Assembly (NCBI RefSeq): GCF_001623525.1
Contig: NZ_CP015225.1
Span: 2,170,001 to 2,234,000 of the forward strand
Length of the DNA stretch: 64,000 nt
From: Pseudomonas fluorescens
GTDB taxonomy: Bacteria; Pseudomonadota; Gammaproteobacteria; Pseudomonadales; Pseudomonadaceae
Reading direction: 5' to 3'
This document shows, piece after piece, positions 16,168 to 23,653 of the stretch. The number at the start of each line of letters is the position of its first letter. The stretch's first letter is position 1. The notes below the pieces were generated by a model, which saw only the letters and a list, made by a program, of their open reading frames with translations, was not told where the DNA came from and made no database searches. A program made the translations under genes and the position numbers.

Positions 16168-17883
16168 TCAGAACGTGGTCTTGAAGGTCAGAGATACCCA
16201 GTCACGATCCCAGTACTTACCCAGGGAGGAGTTATTCAGGCTGCCAGCACCGAGCTCATCATCCGAATGCTTGGAGATGAAACCGTTGTACTTCAGATCA
16301 ACGCTGTACTGGGCATAGATGTCCGCAGACACGCCCATGCTCCAGGTGCCCTGCCCTTCGTTGCTACCGAACATGACCGGCGAGTTACCGTGCAAACCGA
16401 TATCGACAAACAACGGCATGGACAAATCGATTCCCGGCATTACCTGGTACCAGGTAGGCCGGAACATCAGAGACGCGCCTAGAGCATCGCGAGTCTGGCA
16501 GGCTATCTTGGTGGCGTTATGGTCGTCGGCGCAATTGTAGCCTTTGCCATTGTACGTCTGCGCGTTCTCGGTGACTTCGTCCAGATAGGAGTAGTTCAGC
16601 TCAGCGGTCAAGGAAGCAGCATCATAGAACGGCGACTTACTGAAGTAGGCCACACCGTTGAACACGCCGGACCACAGTTTGCCGCGAGGCACCCAAGTAT
16701 CCGGGGCGGTACCTTCCGGCACAAAGTTAGAAAGCGGCGTAGTGGCCAGCACCGCATCCTCGCGGTAAGTAATGTCGGTACCCCAGGAAATACCCCAGAC
16801 CTGCTTGGACAGGCTCACGCCGTACAACTTCTCCCGCTTGTTCGAGGAGTAGTCGATACCCGCTCCCGCCGGAAAGGCACCCACACCAGGAATGACCACC
16901 ATCTTGGTCAGCACCAGCTGTGGGAAGCGGTTGGTGTACTCGCGGTAATAGAAACCCAGGGTGCCATCGAACCACTGCGGCGACCAGCGGGCCGAAATGC
17001 CCCAGTCGCCGTGTTTCTTGTCCGGCTCGTCGGTAATCTCAAAGGGCAAGCCGAAGACGCTGCCCCCACTGCCCAAGCTCAGGCCATCGATCGCGCCAAA
17101 ATAGGTACCGCCATTGGGGACCAGCATCGGCTTCCAGTCCAGGAGGTACTGCGCGGCAACGGTCAGATCCGGCTGCAACTGGGCGATCATGGATATCTGG
17201 TTGAGCGGTTTGAACAGTTCCTTGGCCTCGGTGCCCGGCGTGGCGAGCGCCTTGCGGATATCCACCGGGCCCTGCTGGTAAGACACACCGTTGACGAAGG
17301 AGAACAGCGATTCGCCCCAATACACGTTATGTTGGCCGGCCTTGAAGTTGACCGGCACGCTGCCCAGGTCGAAGCCGGTAAACACGAAGGCATCCAGGAT
17401 CTCGCCAGAGGGGCCGTTGTTCCAGCGATCGGTGTAGCGGCTGTAGTTGTCGCCGTCACGTCCCGCGCCGTTGCCAGCACCACTGGCATCGAGTGCACGG
17501 TCTCCCTCGACATCACCGTCATAGGCCTGATCGTACCAGCCGCTGGCGCTCAGACGCGCACCGTGACGGTCTTTGTAAACGAAGTCCATCTCAGTGAGGA
17601 TATCGACACGATTGGTGACCACGTCGCCGGCATCGGAGAACTTGCGGTCGGACTGGTAAGCCGTCACATCGCCCGCGCCCGCGTCGTTTCCACAAATATC
17701 CTTATCGCAGTCATTCACCCGAAAACCCACGTTGTAGCGCACGGTGTTATCCCAGCGCAGCGACATATCAGGATTGCCGAGATCGACCGTAACCGCATTT
17801 GCCGGCCCAGCCACACAAAAAACCATCATTGGCGCGACCAGCAGGCTGCCGCCCGCTGCCCGGTATCGACTTGCCATCTTCAT
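16168..17883 (-). CDS. DUF1302-family outer-membrane protein
   Basis: 571 residues with a signal peptide ending AGPANA. The mature protein alternates aromatic and polar residues (SLRWDNTVRYNVGFRV near the start, VSLTFKTTF at the end with terminal Phe), as in outer-membrane beta-barrels. Four Cys lie in two pairs (DCDKDIC; YNCADDH and ACQT), possibly disulfides in extracellular loops. DUF1302 proteins travel with DUF1329 proteins in loci for uptake or processing of hydrophobic compounds. First gene of the DUF1302-YCF48-RND operon, with its own palindrome and -10 hexamer upstream. Confidence 0.9.
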   Translation of the reverse strand: MKMASRYRAAGGSLLVAPMMVFCVAGPANAVTVDLGNPDMSLRWDNTVRYNVGFRVNDCDKDICGNDAGAGDVTAYQSDRKFSDAGDVVTNRVDILTEMDFVYKDRHGARLSASGWYDQAYDGDVEGDRALDASGAGNGAGRDGDNYSRYTDRWNNGPSGEILDAFVFTGFDLGSVPVNFKAGQHNVYWGESLFSFVNGVSYQQGPVDIRKALATPGTEAKELFKPLNQISMIAQLQPDLTVAAQYLLDWKPMLVPNGGTYFGAIDGLSLGSGGSVFGLPFEITDEPDKKHGDWGISARWSPQWFDGTLGFYYREYTNRFPQLVLTKMVVIPGVGAFPAGAGIDYSSNKREKLYGVSLSKQVWGISWGTDITYREDAVLATTPLSNFVPEGTAPDTWVPRGKLWSGVFNGVAYFSKSPFYDAASLTAELNYSYLDEVTENAQTYNGKGYNCADDHNATKIACQTRDALGASLMFRPTWYQVMPGIDLSMPLFVDIGLHGNSPVMFGSNEGQGTWSMGVSADIYAQYSVDLKYNGFISKHSDDELGAGSLNNSSLGKYWDRDWVSLTFKTTF

Positions 17884-18023
17884 AGACTTGGCTCCTTCTT
17901 GTTATTTATTAGCCCATTCGCACATACCGAACATCGCGGCGGAACACTCCTGGCAGAGGAGCATGAATGCCCCGTACGATGACTACTGGCAGACGACGTT
18001 ACGCTCCACAGCCCCCACCCCTG

Positions 18024-18039
18024 TCGTCGGAACCGACGA
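18024..18039 (-). promoter_or_regulatory. Regulon palindrome, site 4 (DUF1302-YCF48-RND operon)
   Basis: TCGTCG-GAAC-CGACGA, perfect arms. On the minus strand TAACGT (18001-17996) lies exactly 22 nt downstream. The DUF1302 start codon is at 17883, leaving a leader of about 105 nt. Confidence 0.8.
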
Positions 18040-18096
18040 ATCCAGTTAGCGGGACGTGAGTCGATAGAAGTGGCCATAGGAAGCCCGGAAACAACA

Positions 18097-18116
18097 AGGC
18101 CCGCCGAAGCGGGCCT
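18097..18116 (-). terminator. Rho-independent terminator after DUF1329 gene
   Basis: AGGCCCGC-CGAA-GCGGGCCT, a perfect 8-bp stem with a tetraloop. On the minus strand it is followed by TTGTTGTTT, a U-rich tract, about 140 nt after the DUF1329 stop and before the DUF1302 promoter. Confidence 0.8.
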
Positions 18117-18254
18117 GTCTGCAGCCATCCATCGTCCAAATACATCGGCTAGGCAGGCATCTGCACCTAGGGAGCGGCACCTCCGGCCTCCAGCGATCCT
18201 TTTTGCAGATAGCACCAGGCCGCCCCCGAAACGAATTGCGGCCTGTACCGTTAC

Positions 18255-19619
18255 TCATTCAACGGATACCCGTCTGCCCCATGTTTTCGGGGGACCAGGT
18301 GGACTCCGGGGGGTTTGCCAATCGCTGCGTAGCCGCCCCCCCTTGAAACCCGTAAAGGACGGCAGAATGTAAGCACCTCGCTCCAGATCGAACGTCAGCG
18401 TATTGTCCGGAATCAGTCCATAGCCGTACACATAGTTCGGGATGGTCAGCATGCTGTCGATGCGAATCAGCTTGCCGGTGACATCGTAGCTGTCGGCAGT
18501 ACCGGCCCCGCTCGCATCTTCATCGATGTAGAAGCGCCGCTTGGGTAGCAGATGACGGAAGCCCGGTTTCAGCGTGGCCTCGACCACCCGCACACGGTGC
18601 AGCTCCCAGCGGATGCACTCCGGATTCGGGAAACTCTTTGTGAACAGCTTGTCTTCCGAGCACGCCTTGTAGTCGTAGACGGCGAAGTTGTTGTAGTTGA
18701 TCAGCTTCTCCTCCACTCCCAGATACTTGAAGTCGTAGCGATCCTGTTTCCCCAGGATCAAACGCTGCTGATCCATGGTGGTGATGCCGCCCGCCACTGG
18801 CGACGGTGTGTCATAAGCCAGATCCGGGGCCAATTTGACCCGACGCTGGCCAGGAAGGTACTGCCAGGCGCGCTGTTCGCCGCTGACCTGGTAGCGTGCC
18901 AGCGTCTGCTCGCCGTTACGCCGGGCCGGGTCGTACACGAAGAAGCGTACGCGCCAAAACTCGGCACCGCTGCCTTTCGGACCGTTGTCGGTGGTATCCA
19001 GAAACTCGCTGGATTCCAATACCTTCAATGCATTCAGCAAAATCCGCCGAGCACTACCATCGACCAGATAGGATCGGGCGTTAGCTTGCAAGGGCGGGGA
19101 GTACTGCAACTGGTGGTTCCAGATCACTTCGTTGCCGGTCTTCGGCAGCGGGAACGGCAGACCCGCATAGCAGCCCTCGATACTGACCCCGGCGTTGGCG
19201 GTCTTACAGGCGTCCACGTTCTTGCGCGTATTGTCCTGATAGGTTTGCGGGAAACGCACAGTACGCCGAGTCTGGTACACATTCATCTTGTACTCGGGGT
19301 AGCGCGCGAACAGCGCCTTTTGCCCCTCGGTCAGGCGCTCGGCGTACTGGGAAAGGTTCTGCGGCGTGATGGTAAATATCGGCTTATCGTTCCACGGATC
19401 ACAGAAGTTGGTCGGCTCGTCCTTGTCGTAGCAGGCTGGCAGGCTGAGCGGCTCGTCCGAGTACGCCGGGATGCTGCCGTCGGCATTACCGCTACGCTGC
19501 GCACCGAACGCCGTCAGCTCAGCCCCACCCAATTGCCCCGCCTCGCTGGCGAAAGCTGATTGAACGGCGCCGGCCAGGACGGCAAGCGCCAATACGCTGG
19601 CTAGGTTGCTTCGCTTCAT
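18255..19619 (-). CDS. DUF1329-family secreted protein
   Basis: 454 residues from the ATG at 19619 (GAGAGGG site upstream), with a signal peptide MKRSNLASVLALAVLAGA ending near AFA. The body shows the family pattern: a GGAELTAFGAQRSGN start of the mature chain, YVTIP-like YPEYKMNVYQTRRTVRFPQ, a long beta-rich region with YDFKYLGVEEKLIN, and YIDEDASGAGTADSYD. This is an outer-membrane/periplasmic family distantly like LolA/LolB-fold lipid binders, seen with DUF1302. The final 20 residues (TPRSPPGPPKTWGRRVSVE) are Pro-rich and overlap a run of C/G homopolymers, so the last part may be shifted. It is transcribed alone from its own palindrome promoter and ended by the 18097-18116 terminator. Confidence 0.87.
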   Translation of the reverse strand: MKRSNLASVLALAVLAGAVQSAFASEAGQLGGAELTAFGAQRSGNADGSIPAYSDEPLSLPACYDKDEPTNFCDPWNDKPIFTITPQNLSQYAERLTEGQKALFARYPEYKMNVYQTRRTVRFPQTYQDNTRKNVDACKTANAGVSIEGCYAGLPFPLPKTGNEVIWNHQLQYSPPLQANARSYLVDGSARRILLNALKVLESSEFLDTTDNGPKGSGAEFWRVRFFVYDPARRNGEQTLARYQVSGEQRAWQYLPGQRRVKLAPDLAYDTPSPVAGGITTMDQQRLILGKQDRYDFKYLGVEEKLINYNNFAVYDYKACSEDKLFTKSFPNPECIRWELHRVRVVEATLKPGFRHLLPKRRFYIDEDASGAGTADSYDVTGKLIRIDSMLTIPNYVYGYGLIPDNTLTFDLERGAYILPSFTGFKGGRLRSDWQTPRSPPGPPKTWGRRVSVE

Positions 19620-19813
19620 GTTTCCCTCTCTTGTTATATTCATCGGGTGGCGCCACCGCGGCAGCACCAGACTAGGGGTCAACGGGCTCGAGGACTTTCG
19701 CCCAGTACCCGCAAGCATTTCAGGCATTGGTGCAATCCGTCCGCCCCCAAGCTACGCGCCCGGGTCGCGGGGGGTCGTTGAATTTAACTTACGCTCAGCC
19801 CCTCCCGTTTCGG

Positions 19814-19829
19814 TCGTCGAAAGCGACGA
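19814..19829 (-). promoter_or_regulatory. Regulon palindrome, site 5 (DUF1329)
   Basis: TCGTCG-AAAG-CGACGA, perfect arms, only 18 nt beyond the stop codon of the FadB-like gene. TAAGTT (19791-19786 on the minus strand) lies exactly 22 nt downstream. The DUF1329 start is at 19619. Confidence 0.8.
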
Positions 19830-19847
19830 ATTGCGCCGTCACCAGGG

Positions 19848-21995
19848 TTAACGCAGTTCTTCACCTTTGGCGGCCTTCTCCAGCAGCAACACCGGTGGCG
19901 TAAAGCGCTCACCATAGGTCTGCGCAAGCTCACGGGCACGCTGAACAAAACGCTCGACGCCATAGCCGTTGACAAACTGCAAGAAGCCACCGGTCCAGGT
20001 CGGCGCGCCAATGCCGAGGATCGAGCCGACGTTACCGTCCGCCACCGAGCGCAATACACCCTCCTGCAGACACTTCACCGCCTCGATAACCTGACGGAAC
20101 AACAGACGCTCCTTGATATCCTCGACCGGCAGCACCACCTCCGGCCTGACGAACAGCTCGTAGAGCCCCGGCCAGATGGTCTTTTCGCCGCCTTCCGGGT
20201 AGTCGTAGAAGCCACCGCCGTAGTGACGCCCCGGGCGGTTGTACTCCTTGATCAGGATGTTGCCGACCGCGTCGCTGTGGCTGTTGTCGAAGACGGTGGC
20301 AAACACGCCCATCTCCTTCTGCGTCTCGTTGACCTTACGCATCAGCTCCAGGCTGACTTCGTCGAGTACGGTCAATGGCCCTACCGGCATGCCGATCTGC
20401 TTGCCTAGGTTGTCGATCAGCAGTGGATCAACACCTTCCTGGAGCAGCTTGCAGCCTTCGTCGAAGTAGCTGCCGAAGGTGCGCGAGGTAAAGAAGCCCA
20501 GCGAATCGTTGACCACGATGGCGGTCTTGCCGATCTGCCGGGCAAAGTCGAAGGCCTTGGCCAAGGCCGCGTCACTGGTCTGCTCACCACAGATGATTTC
20601 CACCAGCGGCATTCTCTCCACCGGCGAGAAGAAATGGATACCGATGAAATTGGCCGGGCGCTTGGAGGCATTGGCCAACAGGGAAATCGGCAGGGTCGAG
20701 GTGTTGGTGCCAAACACGGCAGACTCAGGCAACTGCGCTTCAGCCTGCTGGGTGACCTTGCCTTTCAGATCGACGCTTTCGAACACGGCCTCGACGACGA
20801 AGTCGACGCCCTGCAGGTCGGCATAGTCCACGGTGGGCTTGATCAGGGCGAGAATCTCGTCTTTCTTCGCTTCGCTCAGGCGCCCCTGGCTGACCGTCTT
20901 GCTCAGCAGTTTCTCGACATTGGCCTTGCCGCGCTCGGCGGCCTCCAGACTGACATCCAGCAGCATCACCTCGATGCCGACCTTGGCCGACACATGGGCG
21001 ATGCCGTTGCCCATCATGCCGGCGCCAATGATGCCGAGCTTGCTCACCTTGCTCTTGTCGAAACCTGTCGGCCGGCTAGAGCCACCGTTCACTTCGTTCA
21101 TCTGGAAGAACATGGTGTTGATGATGTTCTTCGCCTGCACGCTGGCGGCCAGGTGGGTAAGGCCACGGGTTTCCACCAGCAGCGCGGCATCGAAGTCCAG
21201 CAGGGTAGCCTCCACCGCCACAGCGAGAATACGCTCCGGCGCCGGCAGCAGGCCGCGGGTGTTCTTCGCCGTCATCGCCTGAGCCCCGGCGATCATCTGC
21301 GCCACATGGGGTTGTTGCGCAGTTCCGCCGGGAATCTTGTGCCCCTTGTGATCCCAAGGCTGTAGGCTGACGCCATCATCGCCGACCTGCGCCTTTATCC
21401 AGGCCTTGGCCGCCGGCACCAATGCATCAGCCTGTTCGATCAGCTCATTGACCAGCCCCAGGGCCAGCGCTTCCGCCGGCTTCATGCGCTTGCCTTCAAG
21501 CAGCAACGGCAAAGCTCTTTCCAGGCCCAGATGGTGCACCAGACGGACGATGCCTCCGCCCCCCGGGAGCAGACCGAGGGAGACTTCGGGCAGGCCGACC
21601 ACTGCGGCAGGGCTGTTGAGCAGCACCCGGTAGTTACAGGCCAGGGCGATCTCGAAGCCGCCACCCAGGGCCGCGCCATTGATCGCGGCGACCACCGGCA
21701 CCGGCAAACGCTCAAGGCGGCGCAAGTCATTCTTCGTCAGCTCGATCTTGGCCTGAAAATCGGCTTCATCACCGGGCTTGAAATCGGTCAGCTCGTTAAG
21801 GTCGCCACCGGCAAAAAAAGTGCTTTTCGCCGAGGCAATGACGACACCGGTCAGGCCGTTTTCCTGCTCTAGGCGATTCACCGTCGCGGCCATGGTTTCG
21901 CGGTACAACTGGTTCATCGCGTTGACCGGCCCCGGCATATCCATGGTCACAGTGACAATGCCGTCGGCGTCCTTCTCGTAATTGAATGCGCTCAT
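19848..21995 (-). CDS. FadB/FadJ-type multifunctional enoyl-CoA hydratase / 3-hydroxyacyl-CoA dehydrogenase
   Basis: 715 residues, the usual length for the beta-oxidation alpha subunit. Residues 1-190 are the crotonase part (FFAGGDLNELTDF, INGAALGGGFEIALACNYRV, LPEVSLGLLPGGGG with the catalytic Glu). From about residue 320 comes the dehydrogenase: KLGIIGAGMMGNGIAHVSA, GTNTSTLPIS, GIHFFSPVERMPLVEII, NDSLGFFTSR, GPLTVLDEVSLEL. It hydrates enoyl-CoA and oxidises the resulting 3-hydroxyacyl-CoA. It is encoded 63 nt after a FadA-like thiolase gene, so both likely form the alpha2beta2 complex. The ATG at 21995 is preferred over upstream in-frame codons. Confidence 0.93.
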   Translation of the reverse strand: MSAFNYEKDADGIVTVTMDMPGPVNAMNQLYRETMAATVNRLEQENGLTGVVIASAKSTFFAGGDLNELTDFKPGDEADFQAKIELTKNDLRRLERLPVPVVAAINGAALGGGFEIALACNYRVLLNSPAAVVGLPEVSLGLLPGGGGIVRLVHHLGLERALPLLLEGKRMKPAEALALGLVNELIEQADALVPAAKAWIKAQVGDDGVSLQPWDHKGHKIPGGTAQQPHVAQMIAGAQAMTAKNTRGLLPAPERILAVAVEATLLDFDAALLVETRGLTHLAASVQAKNIINTMFFQMNEVNGGSSRPTGFDKSKVSKLGIIGAGMMGNGIAHVSAKVGIEVMLLDVSLEAAERGKANVEKLLSKTVSQGRLSEAKKDEILALIKPTVDYADLQGVDFVVEAVFESVDLKGKVTQQAEAQLPESAVFGTNTSTLPISLLANASKRPANFIGIHFFSPVERMPLVEIICGEQTSDAALAKAFDFARQIGKTAIVVNDSLGFFTSRTFGSYFDEGCKLLQEGVDPLLIDNLGKQIGMPVGPLTVLDEVSLELMRKVNETQKEMGVFATVFDNSHSDAVGNILIKEYNRPGRHYGGGFYDYPEGGEKTIWPGLYELFVRPEVVLPVEDIKERLLFRQVIEAVKCLQEGVLRSVADGNVGSILGIGAPTWTGGFLQFVNGYGVERFVQRARELAQTYGERFTPPVLLLEKAAKGEELR

Positions 21996-22058
21996 AGGTT
22001 GTTTCTCGTAGAAAGAGTGATCCGCCACGGCACAGACTCGCAGCGGCTTTGAAGTGGC

Positions 22059-23267
22059 TCAGAGGCGTTCGATGATGGTGGCGATACCCATCCCGCCACC
22101 GACGCACAGGGCGATCAGGCCGCGCTTGAGGTTGCGCCGCTCCAGCTCATCCAGCACGGTGCCGACCAGCATCGCGCCGGTGGCGCCGATCGGGTGGCCG
22201 AGGGCAATGGCACCGCCATTGACGTTGGTGATTTCCGGCGAGATATCGAGGTCGCGCATGAAGCGCAGCACCACCGAGGCAAAGGCCTCGTTGATCTCGA
22301 ACAGATCGATGTCCTGCACGCTCAGGCCCGCCTTGGCCAGGGCCTTCTTGGCAGCCGGACCGGGGCCGGCCAGCATCAGCGTCGGCTCGGTGGAGAGCAC
22401 CGCGGTGGCGATGATCCGCCCGCGCGGAGCAAGCCCCAGTTGCTGACCAATACGTTCACTGCCCAGTAGCGTGGCGCTGGCGCCGTCGACGATACCCGAG
22501 GAATTACCGGCCGTATGGATGGGCTCGATGCGCGCCACCTGGGGGTACTTACGCAGGGCTACGTCGCTGTAGCCGAGCTTACCCATGGCGGCGAATGAAG
22601 GCTTGAGCTGGCTCAGAGCCTCCAGGGTGGTGGCCGGTTTAATGAACTCGTCGCGCTCGAGAACGACCAGACCATTAAGGTCGCGCACCGGCACCACCGA
22701 GCGATCGAAGTAGCCACTGTCGCGTGCATGGGCGGCACGCTGCTGGGAAACCAAGGCGAAGCGGTCAACATCCTCGCGCGAATAGCCGTCGAGCGCGGCC
22801 AGCAGGTCTGCCCCGATGCCCTGGGGTACCGACTGCAGCTTGAAGGCGATTTCCGGATCCTGAATCCAGGCCTGGCCGGCGGCGCCCATTGGCAGGCGCG
22901 ACATCGACTCAACGCCACCTGCCACGATCAAGTCCTCCCAACCGCTGGCAATGCGACTGGCCGCCTGATTCACCGCCTCCAGGCCAGAGGCGCAGAAACG
23001 ATCGATCTGTACACCGGGCACGCTCTCGTCCCAGCCGGCGTACTGAACCACGCATTTGGCAACGTCGCCCCCCTGCTCGCCCACGGGCTGGCCACAGCCG
23101 AGCACCACGTCATCGACACGCGAGGTATCCAGATCGTACCGCTGCTGCAGCTCGGTCAGCAGCCCGGCGGCCATGTGCACGGGTTTGACGCTGTAAAGCG
23201 CGCCATCTTTCTTGCCCTTACCACGCGGCGTGCGTACGGCGTCGTAAATGAATACTGCCTGTGACAT
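22059..23267 (-). CDS. Acetyl-CoA C-acyltransferase (FadA/PcaF-type thiolase)
   Basis: 402 residues from ATG 23267. Classical biosynthetic/degradative thiolase: nucleophilic Cys in QIDRFCASGLEAVNQA, FEINEAFASV, NGGAIALGHPIGATGA with the catalytic His and LCVGGGMGIATI with the second Cys. It cleaves 3-oxoacyl-CoA to acetyl-CoA and a shortened acyl-CoA. It precedes the FadB-like gene and carries the regulon palindrome 67 nt upstream of its start, so the pair is under the same control as the oxygenase genes rather than general fatty-acid control. Confidence 0.93.
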   Translation of the reverse strand: MSQAVFIYDAVRTPRGKGKKDGALYSVKPVHMAAGLLTELQQRYDLDTSRVDDVVLGCGQPVGEQGGDVAKCVVQYAGWDESVPGVQIDRFCASGLEAVNQAASRIASGWEDLIVAGGVESMSRLPMGAAGQAWIQDPEIAFKLQSVPQGIGADLLAALDGYSREDVDRFALVSQQRAAHARDSGYFDRSVVPVRDLNGLVVLERDEFIKPATTLEALSQLKPSFAAMGKLGYSDVALRKYPQVARIEPIHTAGNSSGIVDGASATLLGSERIGQQLGLAPRGRIIATAVLSTEPTLMLAGPGPAAKKALAKAGLSVQDIDLFEINEAFASVVLRFMRDLDISPEITNVNGGAIALGHPIGATGAMLVGTVLDELERRNLKRGLIALCVGGGMGIATIIERL

Positions 23268-23653
23268 TGGGAGGCTCCTCTTGGCGATTTCGGTTGCATG
23301 ACCGAAGCCTATGAGCCTCCCTGACCGACCACATCGTCGGAAGCGACGATCACCGCAGTACTGCCGCACCAGACTATGCCAACCCGTATCTGCCGCCAGT
23401 GCCATGCGACCGCGGGTGGTAGCCCGATAACCAGCCCAGAACCCGTTCACGAGTTCCTGGCCGTCGGCCATACGGTGTTTGAAACAGCCTCGAAATGCTC
23501 ATTTACACCTCGTAGACTCCGCTTCCTCGGCTGTTTTAACCTTGTCTGGTTTTAGTCACAAGCGTTGAAAGGGCTTGCGCCAGGTACCGCTTGCCCCATA
23601 GTTTAAGAAACCAATAAGAACAGGCGGAGGCATCGCACCTCCATGAAGGATTC
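23268..23653. other. Divergent intergenic region between thiolase and LuxR-type regulator
   Basis: 386 nt. Contains palindrome site 6 facing the thiolase. Toward the regulator I find no palindrome at the standard distance; an AAGGA ribosome site lies just before 23654. The regulator may thus be transcribed constitutively. No gene is supported. Confidence 0.6.
23334..23349 (-). promoter_or_regulatory. Regulon palindrome, site 6 (thiolase-FadB operon)
   Basis: TCGTCG-GAAG-CGACGA, perfect arms. TAGGCT (23311-23306 on the minus strand) lies exactly 22 nt downstream; thiolase start codon at 23267. Confidence 0.82.

Noticed and set aside
16519..17982. Long open frame on the plus strand opposite the DUF1302 gene
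   Set aside because: No family signature, and the minus strand encodes a signal peptide and beta-barrel protein over the same span.
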